DNA from: Histoplasma ohiense
Lineage: Eukaryota > Ascomycota > Eurotiomycetes > Onygenales > Ajellomycetaceae
Direction of reading: 5' to 3'
Length of the DNA stretch: 64,000 bases
Assembly (NCBI GenBank): GCA_017607445.1
Contig: JAEVHH010000003.1
Location: forward strand, 620,001 to 684,000
The notes under the pieces are model-generated. The model worked only from the letters and a program-made list of their open reading frames with translations. It was not told the DNA's origin and did not search any database. Shown piece by piece: positions 11,838 to 23,250 of the stretch (the stretch's first letter is position 1; each line of letters begins with the position of its first letter). The position numbers and the translations under genes are program-made.

Positions 11838-14800
11838 TTGTGTAATGTCGGAAAAAAACAACAAAAAAATGTTAAAAGCTCTACAAAAATCAAATTTATT
11901 CAAAATAATGTGGACAGAACAAATCCATGTCTTTATTCCTGTTTACAAATTGGCTATGAGCAAAAGGCAGACTTCATTCTTGTTCAAGAACCCAGACTTG
12001 ATGCTGATCAAGAGTATAGTGTATCTCATCCAGCATACTATTGTTTTTTACCAGAGAAAACAGATATTAGAGTTAGAGTGGCAATTTATGCTAGAAAGAA
12101 TTCAAGATTTCAGTTCAATCTGAGATATGATTTGATATCTGACTCTGATATTCTTGTTGGTGACATTGTGGATATGAAAAAACAGTTTGAAAATATTCAA
12201 TTAATCAATATCTACAATGAAAGATCACTGAGAGAAAACAATAGAACTTGGACATTTGATAGATGTTTAATGCAGTTGAAACCAGAAAAAAACTCAATAA
12301 TCATGGGGGATTTCAATGCTCATCACTCTTGGTGGAATTCAGAAAGAACTCAATCAATTAGAGCTGAAAACCTAGTTGAATGGGCACTTTTAAACAAACT
12401 AGAGTTGATAAATGAGCAAGATATTCCCACTTTTCACAAGCCAGGTTTGAAACAGAAGTCAATTATTGATCTATGTTTTTTCTCTAAGAATCTATATGAG
12501 AATAAACATTTTAATTGGTATATTGACTCAAATGAAACAAATGGTGCTGCCACTGGACATGAGATAATTCAAGTTGATATGGAATTGGATAGTAATCAAA
12601 CAGTTCAAAACCCATTATATTCAAATCAATACAACTTTGAAAAAGCTCAGTGGACAGAAGTGAAAAGAATGATTGAAAAGTTGAAATTAGAGAATAGAGA
12701 AACTCTTTATTGGAAATCAGATACAAATCTTACAGATAAAATGCTTGAAGACAGAGCAAATTTAATCACTGAGATTATTCTTTCAAGTATAAAGAAATAT
12801 ATTCCATTGAAAAGAGTCTCTGAATTCTCTAAGCCTTGGTGGAATGATGAGATTTCAAATAAAAGAAGACATTTAGCTAGAGTTAAAAAAGATTGGAAAG
12901 AAGATCTTGTTTCATTTGAGTATTTAAAGAATATTAGAAATGATTATTTCTCAACAATTAAAAAGGCAAAGACTGATTGTTGGAATAACTTTCTAGAAAA
13001 TGCTCAGGGGAAAGAGATCTTCAAAGCTTTTAGATATACTTAAGTCAAAAACAATGTCTAAGCTACCAACATTAACTTATAATTTCCAGAATGAGGAAAT
13101 TATAGCTAGCTCATTTGAAGATAAATGTCAAGCTTTTATGAGAATATTATTTCCATCATCAAATAATTCAACTGAGATTTGTTCTTTGCAAGAAGATAAT
13201 GAATATGAACATGATAAGAAATGGGAATGGCCTGACTTAACTGAAGATGAATTAAAGACAGCTATTTTTTCATCTTCAAAGGTCACAGCAGCAGGAGCTG
13301 ATACTATAAATCACTTAATAATTCAAGAGCTTTATTCAGTACTAAAAGATGAGCTCTTTGAATTGTTCTCAAATCTTTTGAAATATGGGTATCACCCTAA
13401 GTGCTGGAGGCATGCTGTTGGAGTTATTCTTTCAAAACCCAATAGAAAACCAACTATTTCTAAATCTTATAGAGTGATATCTCTGCTGAATTGCCTGGGA
13501 AAAATTCTGGAAAAGATAATTGCAACTAGATTGTCTTTTCTATCTGCTACTACTGATCTATTATATGATGATCAGATGGGAAGTAGAAAGCAAAACTCAG
13601 CAATTGATGCAGTTCTCTCTGTAGTTCATGATATTCAACTTGCAAAGAATGAAAAAATGGTTACAACTGCAATGTTTATTGATATAAAAGGTGCATTTGA
13701 TTGTGTTTCACTTTCTCAAATGATCAATACTTTGATAGAACTGAGAATGCCAAAGTCTCTCATTAAATGGGTTATCTGTTTCATGTCAAAAAGAACTATT
13801 CAGTTGCTTTTTGATGGAATGAGACAAGATATAACAGATATTGAGATAGGAGTTCCTCAGGGTTCCCCAGTCTCACCCATTTTGTTTGCTATATTTATCA
13901 AGTTTCTATTTATTGATAGACAAATGGCAATTATGGTGAGAACTCCAAGCTATGTGGATGATTTAGGCCTGGTTGTAAGCTCAGAATCAATTGTGAATAA
14001 CTGCAATTTGATTGAGCAAGCAGCAACTGAAATGATTGAAAAAGCAAAATCAAAAAACATTGTTTTTGATATGGACAAAACTGAATTAATTCATTTTTAT
14101 CCAAATTTCAGAGAAAAAGATACTGAAGTTAAGCTTTTAAGTCATTCAGTTAAACCTAAAAACTCAGTTAGATGGCTTGGTGTCTGGTTAGATTCTCAAT
14201 TGAATTTTAAATCTCATGTGCAAATAAAAACTGCAAATGCTGAAAGAATTTTAAACAGTATATTGAGACTTTCAAATACTGAAAGAGGTCTGACATTTCA
14301 AGCAATGAGACAATTATATATTGCCTGTGTGACCTCTGTTTCAGATTATGCAGTTCAGGTGTGGTGGAGAGGTCAAAAACACTTTATAGAAAGGTTTCAA
14401 AAACTTCAAAACTCAGCTTTAAGAAAGATTCTAGGAGTATTCAAAACTACTCCAATTAAAGCTATGGAAATTGAAGCCTCTATTTCTCCACCACAAGTGA
14501 GATTTGATAAAATCTGTATGAATTATGCTCTCAGAATTATGAAGCTATATTCACATCATTCTATTAGAAAGAGAGTTTCAAGTTCTTTTCCAAATGAGTC
14601 AAATGGATTAGAATTAGATTGGGAACTTTATCTTGATTGGAATGAGACTGATTTATCTGAAAATTCAAGTTCTTTACAAAGAAGAAGGATACCATCTCAG
14701 TTATTTAGAATTTGCTCAATGATTAAGAACTGTTTCTCTAGTTTAAATGTAGAGAGAGTAGCTATTGAAAATCTCTCTCCTTGGAAGAAAAGTCTTGATA

Positions 14801-15787
14801 ATCTTGTTGATTTAAACATTAGTCAACTTTCAAAAGAAGATCAGACTCAAGAACATTTAAAGCTTTTGAAACAAGTGAAAAATAAAGCAATTTTTATATA
14901 CACTGATGGCTCAAAATGTGAGAAAACAGGCAATCTTGGAGCTGGAATAGCATATTCAGAAAATGATAAAAACTATATTCTTAATTCTTGGCAAATTGGA
15001 AAAGAGTCAGAAGTTTTTAATGCTGAATTATTTGCAATTTCAAGAGCTTTCAAATTGATTGAAATGAAGATTGAACAATGGAAAAGATTTGAGCATATTT
15101 GGATATTCTCTGATAGTCAAGCAGGGCTTAAAAGACTTCAAAGTAATAAAATCAGCAGTGGACAGTCAATGCTAGAGCTGATTTTGAAAAGTCTTCAAAA
15201 TATCCAAAGAAAAATCTCACTCAATTGTTCTATTCATCTTCACTGGGTGCCTGCTCACATGGGTATATATGGCAATGAAATGGCTGATAAAGCTGCAAAA
15301 AGAGCCACTGAGTTAGAAGTCTGCTGTCAAAGAATTGTAACATGGTCTTTTATTAAAAGAAGAATAAGAGAATTATGTTTACAAAAGTGGCAAGATGTCT
15401 GGTTCATGCAAAGAAAAAGTGTGCATTATTCCAGATTTGAAACTAAGCCAAAGTGGAAGACTTGCTCAATAAAGTGTAAGAAGAAACTTTTTTGCTACAA
15501 TAATGCAGCTAAAGCTTGGACATGGACATTTCAAATCATATTTAGCAAAGTTTAAAGATGATTTAAATGATCTATATTCAGATTGTCAGTTATATGAAAA
15601 TCCAGAGCATCTTCTGTTACTTTGTACAAAGTATTCAGAACTAAGATTGAGACTGAGAGAGAAGTATCAACTGAATCAGTTAAATTTGAGTTTGTTATTC
15701 AATACAAAAGCTGGAAATATGTTCTTAATTGAATATTTAAATGAGTCAAATGTTGCTACAAGAGCTTGTTTGAATAGTGTCACTTGA
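11838..15787 (+). pseudogene. LINE ORF2: endonuclease, reverse transcriptase, RNase H (two frameshifts)
   Basis: Three overlapping frames (11838-13043, 13000-15555, 15503-15787) form one polyprotein broken by single-base shifts near 13040 and 15530. The endonuclease has IIMGDFNAHHSWWNS and a late GHEII in place of the usual SDH motif. RT shows GVPQGSPVSPILF and the catalytic YVDD at about 13954-13965. RNase H has YTDGSK, NAELFA, SDSQAG and HWVPAHMGIYGNEMADKAA. The C-terminus has a C-x8-H-x4-C zinc motif (CQLYENPEHLLLLC). The 851-codon middle frame is unusually long for DNA this AT-rich. I could find no CG dinucleotide between about 11850 and 15790, and arginines are AGA/AGG. Confidence 0.85.
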
Positions 15788-16193
15788 TGATATTTAGATC
15801 AGTTGTTTTTGTTTATTTTATTTTGATCTTTTCTTTAACTTTGTTTATTGTTAATTTTCATTTGTTTCAAGCAGTTTGTTTCATTATTTGTTGATAATAG
15901 TCATTGCAAATGTTTTTTCTTTTCTGTTGATTTTTAATAGCTGCTGTCTTTTATAATATTTATTTCCTTTGTTTTGAAGTTGAGTTGTGCTAACTCATTG
16001 ACATTCTTTTGATTTTATTTTTGGATTGAATAGTTTGAATAGTTGTTTGATTCTGGGCTGGAATTCTGTTAATGCATGTGTCAAATTGTTTTTGTATATT
16101 AGAATATTCTTGATTTGAAAAATCCTGAAGTATTTCAGGTAGATGTCATAGTCACTGACTGTATACATCTATAATTGAAGAATAATAATAATA

Positions 16194-16207
16194 ATAATAT
16201 ACATCTA
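16194..16207. repeat. Right target-site duplication of the LINE
   Basis: This is the second copy of ATAATATACATCTA, directly after the (TAA)n tail. The gypsy RT sequence resumes here (ATCTAAAAGGTC), as it does in the outer copy at about 19114. Confidence 0.8.
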
Positions 16208-18780
16208 AAAGGTCGCTGAGGGCTTTGTTGATATAAGATTGAAAGGTTGCAGGGGCATTGGTTAGCTCAAAAGATAAGACTAGATATTCAAAGTGTTCAT
16301 ATCATATTCAAAATGCTGTTTTCCATTCATCCTCTGCTCATATGCAAATTCTATGATACATGTCTCTAAGGTTCAGTTGTGTATATATTTTGACACCTGC
16401 TAATCTATCAAGTATTTCACTTATCAAGAGCAGTGGATATTGATTCTTGACTGTTATTTCATTCAATTCTCAATAATTCATGCAAAGATGCAGGGTTCCA
16501 TCTTTCTTCAGTGTGAATAACACTGATGTGCTGGCTGAGCTCTTGAATGAATGTATTCAATTCTTCTCTAACATCTTTTCAATATATTCTTGGAGGACAG
16601 AGAGTTCTTGAGGTGATAAGTTATATATCAGTTGGTATGGGGGTTCCTTGCCAGGTTTGAGCTCTATGGCATGATCATGAGATGCATGTTCCACATCAGA
16701 TATGTCTTCTCAGAATACATCAAGATAATCTTTATAATCATCTGAGATATTTGACTCAGTTGCTGCACTCGCAGCTTGTAATGGTAAAGCAGTGAATATA
16801 ATATTGTCATCATCAATTAGTGTTGTGAATTCTTTAGCAGTATCCAGGTGCATGTGGTTAATATTCGATGCTTTTCTATAGGTCCAGCATCTTCGCACCC
16901 AGTCGATATCAGAGTTCGCAGCTTTCAACCACGGCATGCCCAAAATTACATCATATTCACTAATGTCGGCCTCTTCGAAATGGTGGAATAGAGAGTTCTT
17001 GAGGTGATAAGTTATATATCGGTTGGTATGGGGGTTCCTTGCCAGGTTTGAGCTCTATGGCATGATCATGAGGTGCATGTTCCGCATCAGGTATGTCTTC
17101 TTGGAATACATCAAGATAATCTTTATAATCATCTGAGATATTTGGCTCAGTTGCTGCACTTGCAGCTTGTAATGGTAAAGCAGTGAATATAATATTGTCA
17201 TCATCAATTAGTGTTGTGAATTCTTTAGCAGTATTCAGGTGCACATGGTTAATATTCAATGCTTTTCTATAGATCCAGCATCTTTGCACCCAGTTGATAT
17301 CAGAGTTCACAGCTTCCAACCATGGCATGCTCAAAATTATGTCATATCCACTAATGTCAGCCTCTTTGAAATGGTGGAATCCTTCTCAGAGGATGTGTTC
17401 ATCATCAATAATCTTCATTGCAGCTCTTTGTTGTTCATATGATTTAATCTTATGATTATCAACTGCTTCCACCACTTTTGGTTTACCTTCTGTCTTTGAG
17501 AAATATTTTGATGCCCAGGTGTGGGACATGAAGTTCACATCTGCATCAGAATTCACTAGTGTCCACACCATCGACCATTCTGCTTCTGTCAGCATCCATG
17601 TATTCATTGCCAATAATTGTTTATCTCACAGTCTAGTTGTTCATATTCTCAATGCAGCAGCTGCTCCTACAATTGGGATTGCTGGTTTTTTGCTTATTGA
17701 ACTTGGTTGTGCTTTTCAGAGTGTAACATCCAACAATCATTTGCAACATGACCCTTCTTATGGCAGTGAGAACACTTCTTCATTCAGTTATATTTATCTT
17801 TCTTGATTTGTTCAGTTGAACTCATTTGTTTCTCTTGTTTCCTCTTGTTCTGATGGTTGCTAGATTTATCAGAACAACACTGATTCTCTACAAATATTGC
17901 AGATCTTCCTTTGTGGATAGCATGCTGTTGCTCTGACATATTTTCCTTGAGAGTCTGTAGAGTTTGAAACAACTCTTTGTAGTTCTGAGGCTCTTGATTT
18001 TGACAGTTGAGTTCAGTGTGTAATATCTTCAATGTCTTACTATGCAAGTTATTCATTCTTTGTTCTTTGCTATATGAGGGTAAGTAGTATTCTCAGTCTT
18101 TGAGATATTTAGAGAAATCATGTATCAATTGTCATTCTTGTTGCTTTGCATCTTGAAATTTTTGACTTGTCAATCAGTGCTGGTTCTGTGGATTGTTAAT
18201 TTGCATTTCTAGATGTGATAACATATCATCAAAAGTCAATGGTGTTGCTCCTCCATGTCTCTCATATGATGATACAAAATTCAATCATTTCTGCTTAATG
18301 TGGGTGTCAAGGTAGAGTTTAGCATCATTTATCTTGTGTTCTTTCTTTCAATAATACTGACAGTGATGTGTAAAGAGAGTCAGCATATGATCTTTATAGT
18401 TCTTGAATTCTAACATATTTTTTCCTTGATAATAGTTCTTAATCTTCAATCTCAGTGGTGTTTCATTATCATCATCTGTATTGTTCACAGATCGATTTTG
18501 CAGTGGTTCTGTGATGGTATTCTGAGTTAATTGAGACTCAATAAGAGTATCTCCATGAATCTGCACTTCCAACTTGTTGAGTTGCTGTTGTGCATGCAGA
18601 ATAGCTAATTGCTGCTCTCATTCACAGATTTGATCATTCAACTGTTGCAAACATGCATTGTGATCATTGAAGGCAGTAGAGGATTCAGATTGGTTTTCAA
18701 GAGATCTTGCACATATTGAGATCATCTTGTGTGTTTTAACTAATATTGCATGTTTTAACTAATGTTGTGTGCTTTATTGT
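16208..18780 (-). pseudogene. Inner gypsy gag, protease and start of RT
   Basis: Read right to left, 18700-17780 is gag-like (Gln-rich, with a fragment starting at 18572 and another at 18056). A protease-like stretch at 17386-17613 has VNSDADVNFMS, where the family has a D-S/T-G active site, so the catalytic triplet looks altered. The linker and RT start follow (PGKEPPYQPIYNLSPQEL near 17000-17060; SVLFTLKKDGTLHLCMNY near 16460-16530). No single open frame remains. The 5' LTR begins just right of it. Confidence 0.7.
16599..17380. repeat. 391-bp tandem duplication inside inner gypsy
   Basis: The segment starting AGAGAGTTCTTG at 16599 is repeated from 16990, an offset of 391 bp. The outer gypsy (19500-19900) has this segment once, so the duplication happened in the inner copy. 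Copy 1 still has CG at seven places between about 16865 and 16980; at every one copy 2 has TG or CA. Confidence 0.85.
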
Positions 18781-18830
18781 AGGTGTGCGTAACAACAGAT
18801 CACTCAAATAAAGTTTAGAGTGATTAGAAT

Positions 18831-19101
18831 TGTAAGAGATGGTTGTAGATATAATTATGGAAGTAGTGTGAAGTATGCATGTAGAATGTTAAGAAGGTAG
18901 CAATCTCTATTATTCAAAGCTAATCACTGATCTTCTAATATCTACAGATATCAGTGAGCATTATATAGATGACCACCATGTGCTACAGCTGTCTATGATG
19001 CTGTGTGCTATGTCCCTTCTCATTAATTCTGGCATGTTCTGTGTTCTTCTATCGCCACATAGCTATTTCCTAATATAGATATCTCCGTTGCGCCTATTAC
19101 A
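18831..19101 (-). repeat. LTR of inner gypsy element (5' LTR)
   Basis: The repeat is 271 bp from TGTAAGAG to TATTACA and is followed by the target duplication GCCAT (19102-19106). No tRNA-type primer site (TGG start) follows on the internal side. Instead 18819-18827 can pair with 18920-18928 within the LTR over nine bases. Confidence 0.9.
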
Positions 19102-19106
19102 GCCAT

Positions 19107-21352
19107 GCAATATACATCTAAAAGGTCACTGAGGGCTTTGTTGATATAAGATTGAAAGATCACAGAGACATTGATTAGCTCAAAAGATAAGACTAGATAT
19201 TCAAAGTGTTCATATTGTGTTCAAAATGCTGTTTTCCATTCATTCTCTGCTTGTATACAAATTCTATAATATGCATCTCTAAGGTTCAGTTGTGTATATA
19301 TTTTGGCATCTGCTAATTTATCAAGTATTTCACTTATCAAGGGCAGTGGATATTGATTCTTGACTGTTATTTCATTCAATTCTCAATAATCCACACAAAG
19401 ATGCAGAGTTCCATCTTTCTTCAGTATGAATAACACTGATGCACTGACTGGGCTCTTGAACAGACATATTCAATTCTTCTCTAACATTTTTTTGATATAT
19501 TCTCAGAGGACAGAGAGTTCTTGAGATGATAAGTTATATATCAGTTGATATGAGGGTTTCTTGCCAGGTTTGAGCTCTATGACATGATCATGAGATGCAT
19601 GTTCTGCATCAGATATGTCTTCTTGAAATACATCAAGATAATCTTTATAATCATCTGAGATATTTGGCTCAGATGCTGCACTCACAGCTTGTAATGATAA
19701 GGCAGTAAGTATAATATTGTCATCATCAATTAGTGTTGCAAATTCTTTAGCAGTATTCAGATGCATGTGGTTAACATTCAACACTTTTCTATAGATTCAG
19801 CATCTTCACACTCAGTTGATATCAGAGTTCACAGCTTTCAATCACAGCATGCTCAAAATTACATCATATCTGCTAATGTCAGTCTCTTTGAAATGGTGGA
19901 ATTCTTCTTGAAGAATGTGTTCATCATCAATAATCTTCATTGCAGCTCTTTGTTATTCATATGATTTAATCTTATGATTATCAACTGCTTCCACTACTTT
20001 TGATTTACCTTCTGCCTTTGAGAAATATTTTGATGCTCAGGTGTGGAACACAAAGTTCACATTCACACTGAAATCCACTAGTGTTCACATCATCGACCAT
20101 TCTGCTTCTGTCAGCATCCACATATTCATTATCAATAATTGTTTATCTCACAGTCTAGTTGTTTGTATTTTCAATGCAGCAGCTGCTTCTATGATTGGAA
20201 TTGTTGATTTTTTGCTTGTTGAACTTGATTGTGTTTTTTGAGATGTAACATTCAACAATCATTTGCAATATAACCCTTCTTATGACAGTGAGAACACTTC
20301 TTCATTCAGTTATATTTATCTTTCTTGATTTGTTCAGTTGAATCTGTTTGTTCCTCTCATTTCCTCTTGTTTCAATGGTTGCTAGATTTATCAGAATGAT
20401 ACTGATTCTCTATAAATATCACAGATTTTTTTTTGCAAATAGTATGCTGTTGCTCTGATATATTTTTTTCAAAAGTCTGTAGAGTTTGAAGCAACTCTTT
20501 GTAGTTCTGAAGCTCTTGATTTCAACAGTTGAGTTCTGTGTGTAATATTTTCAATGTTTTACTATGCAAGTTATCCATTCTTTGTTCTTTGCTATATGGG
20601 GGTAAGTAGTATTCCCAGTCTTCAAGATATTTAGAGAAATTGTGTATTGATTGTCATTTTTGTTGCTTTACATCTTGAAATTTTTGACTCATCAATTGAT
20701 GCTGGTTCTGTGGATTGTTAATTTGCATTTCTAGATGTGATAACATATCATCAAAAGTCAACAGTGTTGCTCCTCCACATCTCTCATACAATGATACAAA
20801 ATTCAATCACTTCTGCTTAATATGAGTGTCAAGGTAGAGTTTAGCATCATTTATTTTGTGTTCTTTCTTTCAATAATATCAGTGGTGGCATGTAAAGAGA
20901 GTCAACATGCAATCTTTATAATTCTTGAATTCTAACATATTTTTTCCTCAATAATAGTTCTTAACTTTCAATCTCAGTGGTGTTTCATTATCATCATCTG
21001 TATTGTTCACAGATTGATTTTGTGATGATTCTGTGGTGACATTCTGAGTTAATTGAGACTCAATGAGAGTATCTCCATGAATCTGCACTTCCAACTCATT
21101 GAGCTGCTGTTGTGCATGCAGAATAGCTAATTGCTGCTCTCATTCACAAATTTGATCATTCAACTGTTGCAAACACACATTGTGATCATCAGAGGCAGTA
21201 GAAGATTCAGGTTGGTTTTCAAAGAATCTTATACATGTCAAAACCATCTTACATGTTTTAACTAATGTTGTGTGTTTTAACTAACATTGCATGCTTTATT
21301 GTAGGTGTGTGTAACAACGGACCACTCAAATAAAGTTTAGAGCAATTAGAAT
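19107..21352 (-). pseudogene. Outer gypsy gag, protease and start of RT
   Basis: This stretch is homologous throughout to 16208-18830 of the inner copy. The best-preserved fragment (19503-19784, minus) encodes the protease-RT linker with HDHVIELKPGKKPSYQLIYNLS. Gag-like sequence fills roughly 20280-21250. Frames are broken many times. The segment begins at the inner element's right target duplication and ends at the outer 5' LTR. Confidence 0.7.
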
Positions 21353-21623
21353 TGTAAGAGATGATTGTTGGTATAATTATGAAAGTAGTGTGAAGTATGC
21401 ATGTAGAATGTTAAGAAGATAGCAATCTCTATTATTCAAAGCTAATCACTGATCTTCTAATATCTACAGATATCAGTGAGTATTATATAGATGATCTTTA
21501 TGTGCTACAGCCATCTATGATGCCATGCACTATATCTCTCTTCATTAATTCTGGCGTGTTCTGTGTTCTTCTATCATCACATAGCTATTTTCTAATATAG
21601 ATATCTCCGTTGCGCCTATTACA
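21353..21623 (-). repeat. LTR of outer gypsy element (5' LTR)
   Basis: The repeat is 271 bp from TGTAAGAG to TATTACA and is followed by GCTGC (21624-21628), the partner of 9-13. Its last 25 bases still hold CpG (CTCCGTTGCGCC); the matching part of the outer 3' LTR has CTCTGTTGTATC. Confidence 0.9.
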
Positions 21624-22260
21624 GCTGCATATAAATCATTTTATCAAGTCAGTCATGTAGATAGATCATTACTATATTGATCTGATGCAAGATCCAACCT
21701 CACTTTGCTGCTATTGCAAACATCATGCAATTAGTAGCATCATTAACAACAGATGTGTATGTTTCTTCACATACACTTTTCTTTAATCAATTACCACACA
21801 CTACTCATTGAAATTTTTGTAATATTTCATCAGAATCTGCATTGGGATCCTGAGGGTGATCTTTTTCAACATAAATTCAGTGACTGAAGGCCACTGATTT
21901 ATCAGAAAAGATATCAGAATATGAGATCATTGTTCAGATGTTTCTTCATTTCAAATCTACAATCTTACATTTCATTGATTTCTGTCAATATTTGTCAATC
22001 TCTTCAGATCTACTAACAGCATTCTTATATTCTTTCAGAACAGAATCAGTGAAAGAAGAAGAAATATAAATGATAAATGCTTTCACTGATCTTACTCAAT
22101 CAGCATCAGCTAATTCAGAAACAGAAGTATCATCAACAAGATAAATTGCTGAACTTGCAGCTTCAGATATTGTCTGATTAGTATCATTCTGTGAGATTGT
22201 AGATTCTTTTGTAGAGAAAACAACATCACTGATGATAATTATTTTATCAGTTGTAGAACT

Positions 22261-23250
22261 TCAGAGATGATAGATTGAGTTATTATAAAACTCTATAAGT
22301 TTATAGATTTCTGCTCTTGTGGGCAGTTTGTTGGTTGGTTTTTGAGATTCATGAAGATGTGTGTAAACATCAACATCTAGCTCTCTAAAATGACAAAGTT
22401 GAAGTGGGGTGTTGATTAGCACTGAGAAGAGAATTGTATAAGAGCATTGCATAAATGCTTTGTTGACATTGATGATAGACCAGTATTTCTCATTATATAG
22501 AGTGATGAAAGTTGATATATTGTTGATAATTGCAACCACTGTTTTGAGAACATCTGCTCAGAACTTCTTTGATATATTCATGTCTAGAAGCACTGCTCTT
22601 GCACATGTCATTATCATGCAGATTCCTCTCTCAGAAACATCATTTTGATGAGAAGATTGAGACATAGTAGATTCTCAGATAGTGTCATCTTTGAACATCA
22701 TTGTTGTCATTTTGTTTGATCAAAAAACATCATTGATATCAGTTCTAACTAGTGCTGATGGTGTGAAGCTGAGATTCTTCATGAATTGAACTCAGTGAGT
22801 GTAAATTTCAATGACTTGATTCTTGATATGTAAAAAATATATCCATCTGTAACAGATGGTGTCATCAATGATAAGTATATAATATTTGATCTCTTGACAA
22901 GATTCTATAGAGTAATCAGACATGTCATCCAGCATACAACTGTCATCAGTGAGATTGATATGAATGTGTTGCATTGCTCACAACACTTGTGGCATTGAAG
23001 TTTGTAAGAACTTGTGTGTCATGTCTGCTTTGACACAGCTGTCACAGAAGAAGTCTGTTTTAGATTCTTTGATGCAGATGTCAGATAATGAGTTCTTCAC
23101 TAGTGCAATAATCACATCAGTGTGAATATGCTCTAGTGTGATATGCCATTTCATGAGTGTTCTTGTCAGAGGATTGCAATTGCTAGATTGATCATCAGAT
23201 TTCCCCACAATTGTCAACATTGTGTCTCTGTAATCATAAGATTTGGTCAT
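22261..23250 (-). pseudogene. Copia GAG-pre-integrase and integrase remnant
   Basis: The fragment 22978-23250 has the GAG-pre-integrase pattern (KWHITLEHIHTDVIIALVK, then FCDSCVKADMTHK), that is, a histidine pair followed by CxxC, which is the integrase zinc finger. The frames at 22792-22974 (HIHINLTDDS) and 22261-22539 (NKLPTRAEIYKLI) carry core and C-terminal integrase pieces. Enzyme activity is excluded by stops between the pieces. Confidence 0.7.

Larger units (their letters stand above)
8971..16195 (+). mobile_element. Non-LTR retrotransposon (LINE) with gag-like ORF1 and EN-RT-RNase H ORF2
   Basis: This plus-strand LINE of about 7.2 kb is flanked by a target duplication and ends in a run of TAA/AAT units (about 16177-16195). 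Such tails are known from the I group and relatives. It has a 1.3-kb 5' leader, an ORF1 with retroviral-type zinc knuckles, and an ORF2 with an apurinic-type endonuclease, reverse transcriptase, RNase H and a C-terminal CCHC. Fungal LINEs of this layout are usually placed in the Tad1 clade; which clade this one joins needs a tree. It seems nearly full length, but single-base frameshifts inactivate it. It is the youngest insertion of the nest. Confidence 0.88.
4641..19101 (-). mobile_element. Inner Ty3/gypsy chromovirus, interrupted by a LINE
   Basis: This second copy of the same family lies in the same orientation, inserted into the RT of the outer copy. Its LTRs are at 4641-4911 and 18831-19101, with target duplication GCCAT. 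The internal DNA is 4912-8970 plus about 16208-18830; between them lies a LINE. Gag, protease and the start of RT are on the right; the rest of RT, RNase H, integrase and chromodomain are on the left. It keeps longer open fragments and more CpG than the outer copy, as expected for a later insertion. A 391-bp tandem duplication in the protease/RT junction (16599-17380) and deletions in the antisense gene are private to it. Confidence 0.9.
14..21623 (-). mobile_element. Outer Ty3/gypsy chromovirus, interrupted and decayed
   Basis: This LTR retrotransposon lies on the minus strand, with LTRs at 14-284 and 21353-21623 and target duplication GCTGC on both sides. Its internal DNA is split by a second copy of the same family (4641-19101). 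On the minus strand from the right the order is gag, protease, start of RT (21300 to 19107), then after the insertion the rest of RT, RNase H, integrase and chromodomain (4640 to about 1985). Domain order and the chromodomain identify the chromovirus branch of Ty3/gypsy. Many stop codons show that it is dead. It carries more C-to-T/G-to-A changes than the inner copy, consistent with its being older. Confidence 0.9.
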
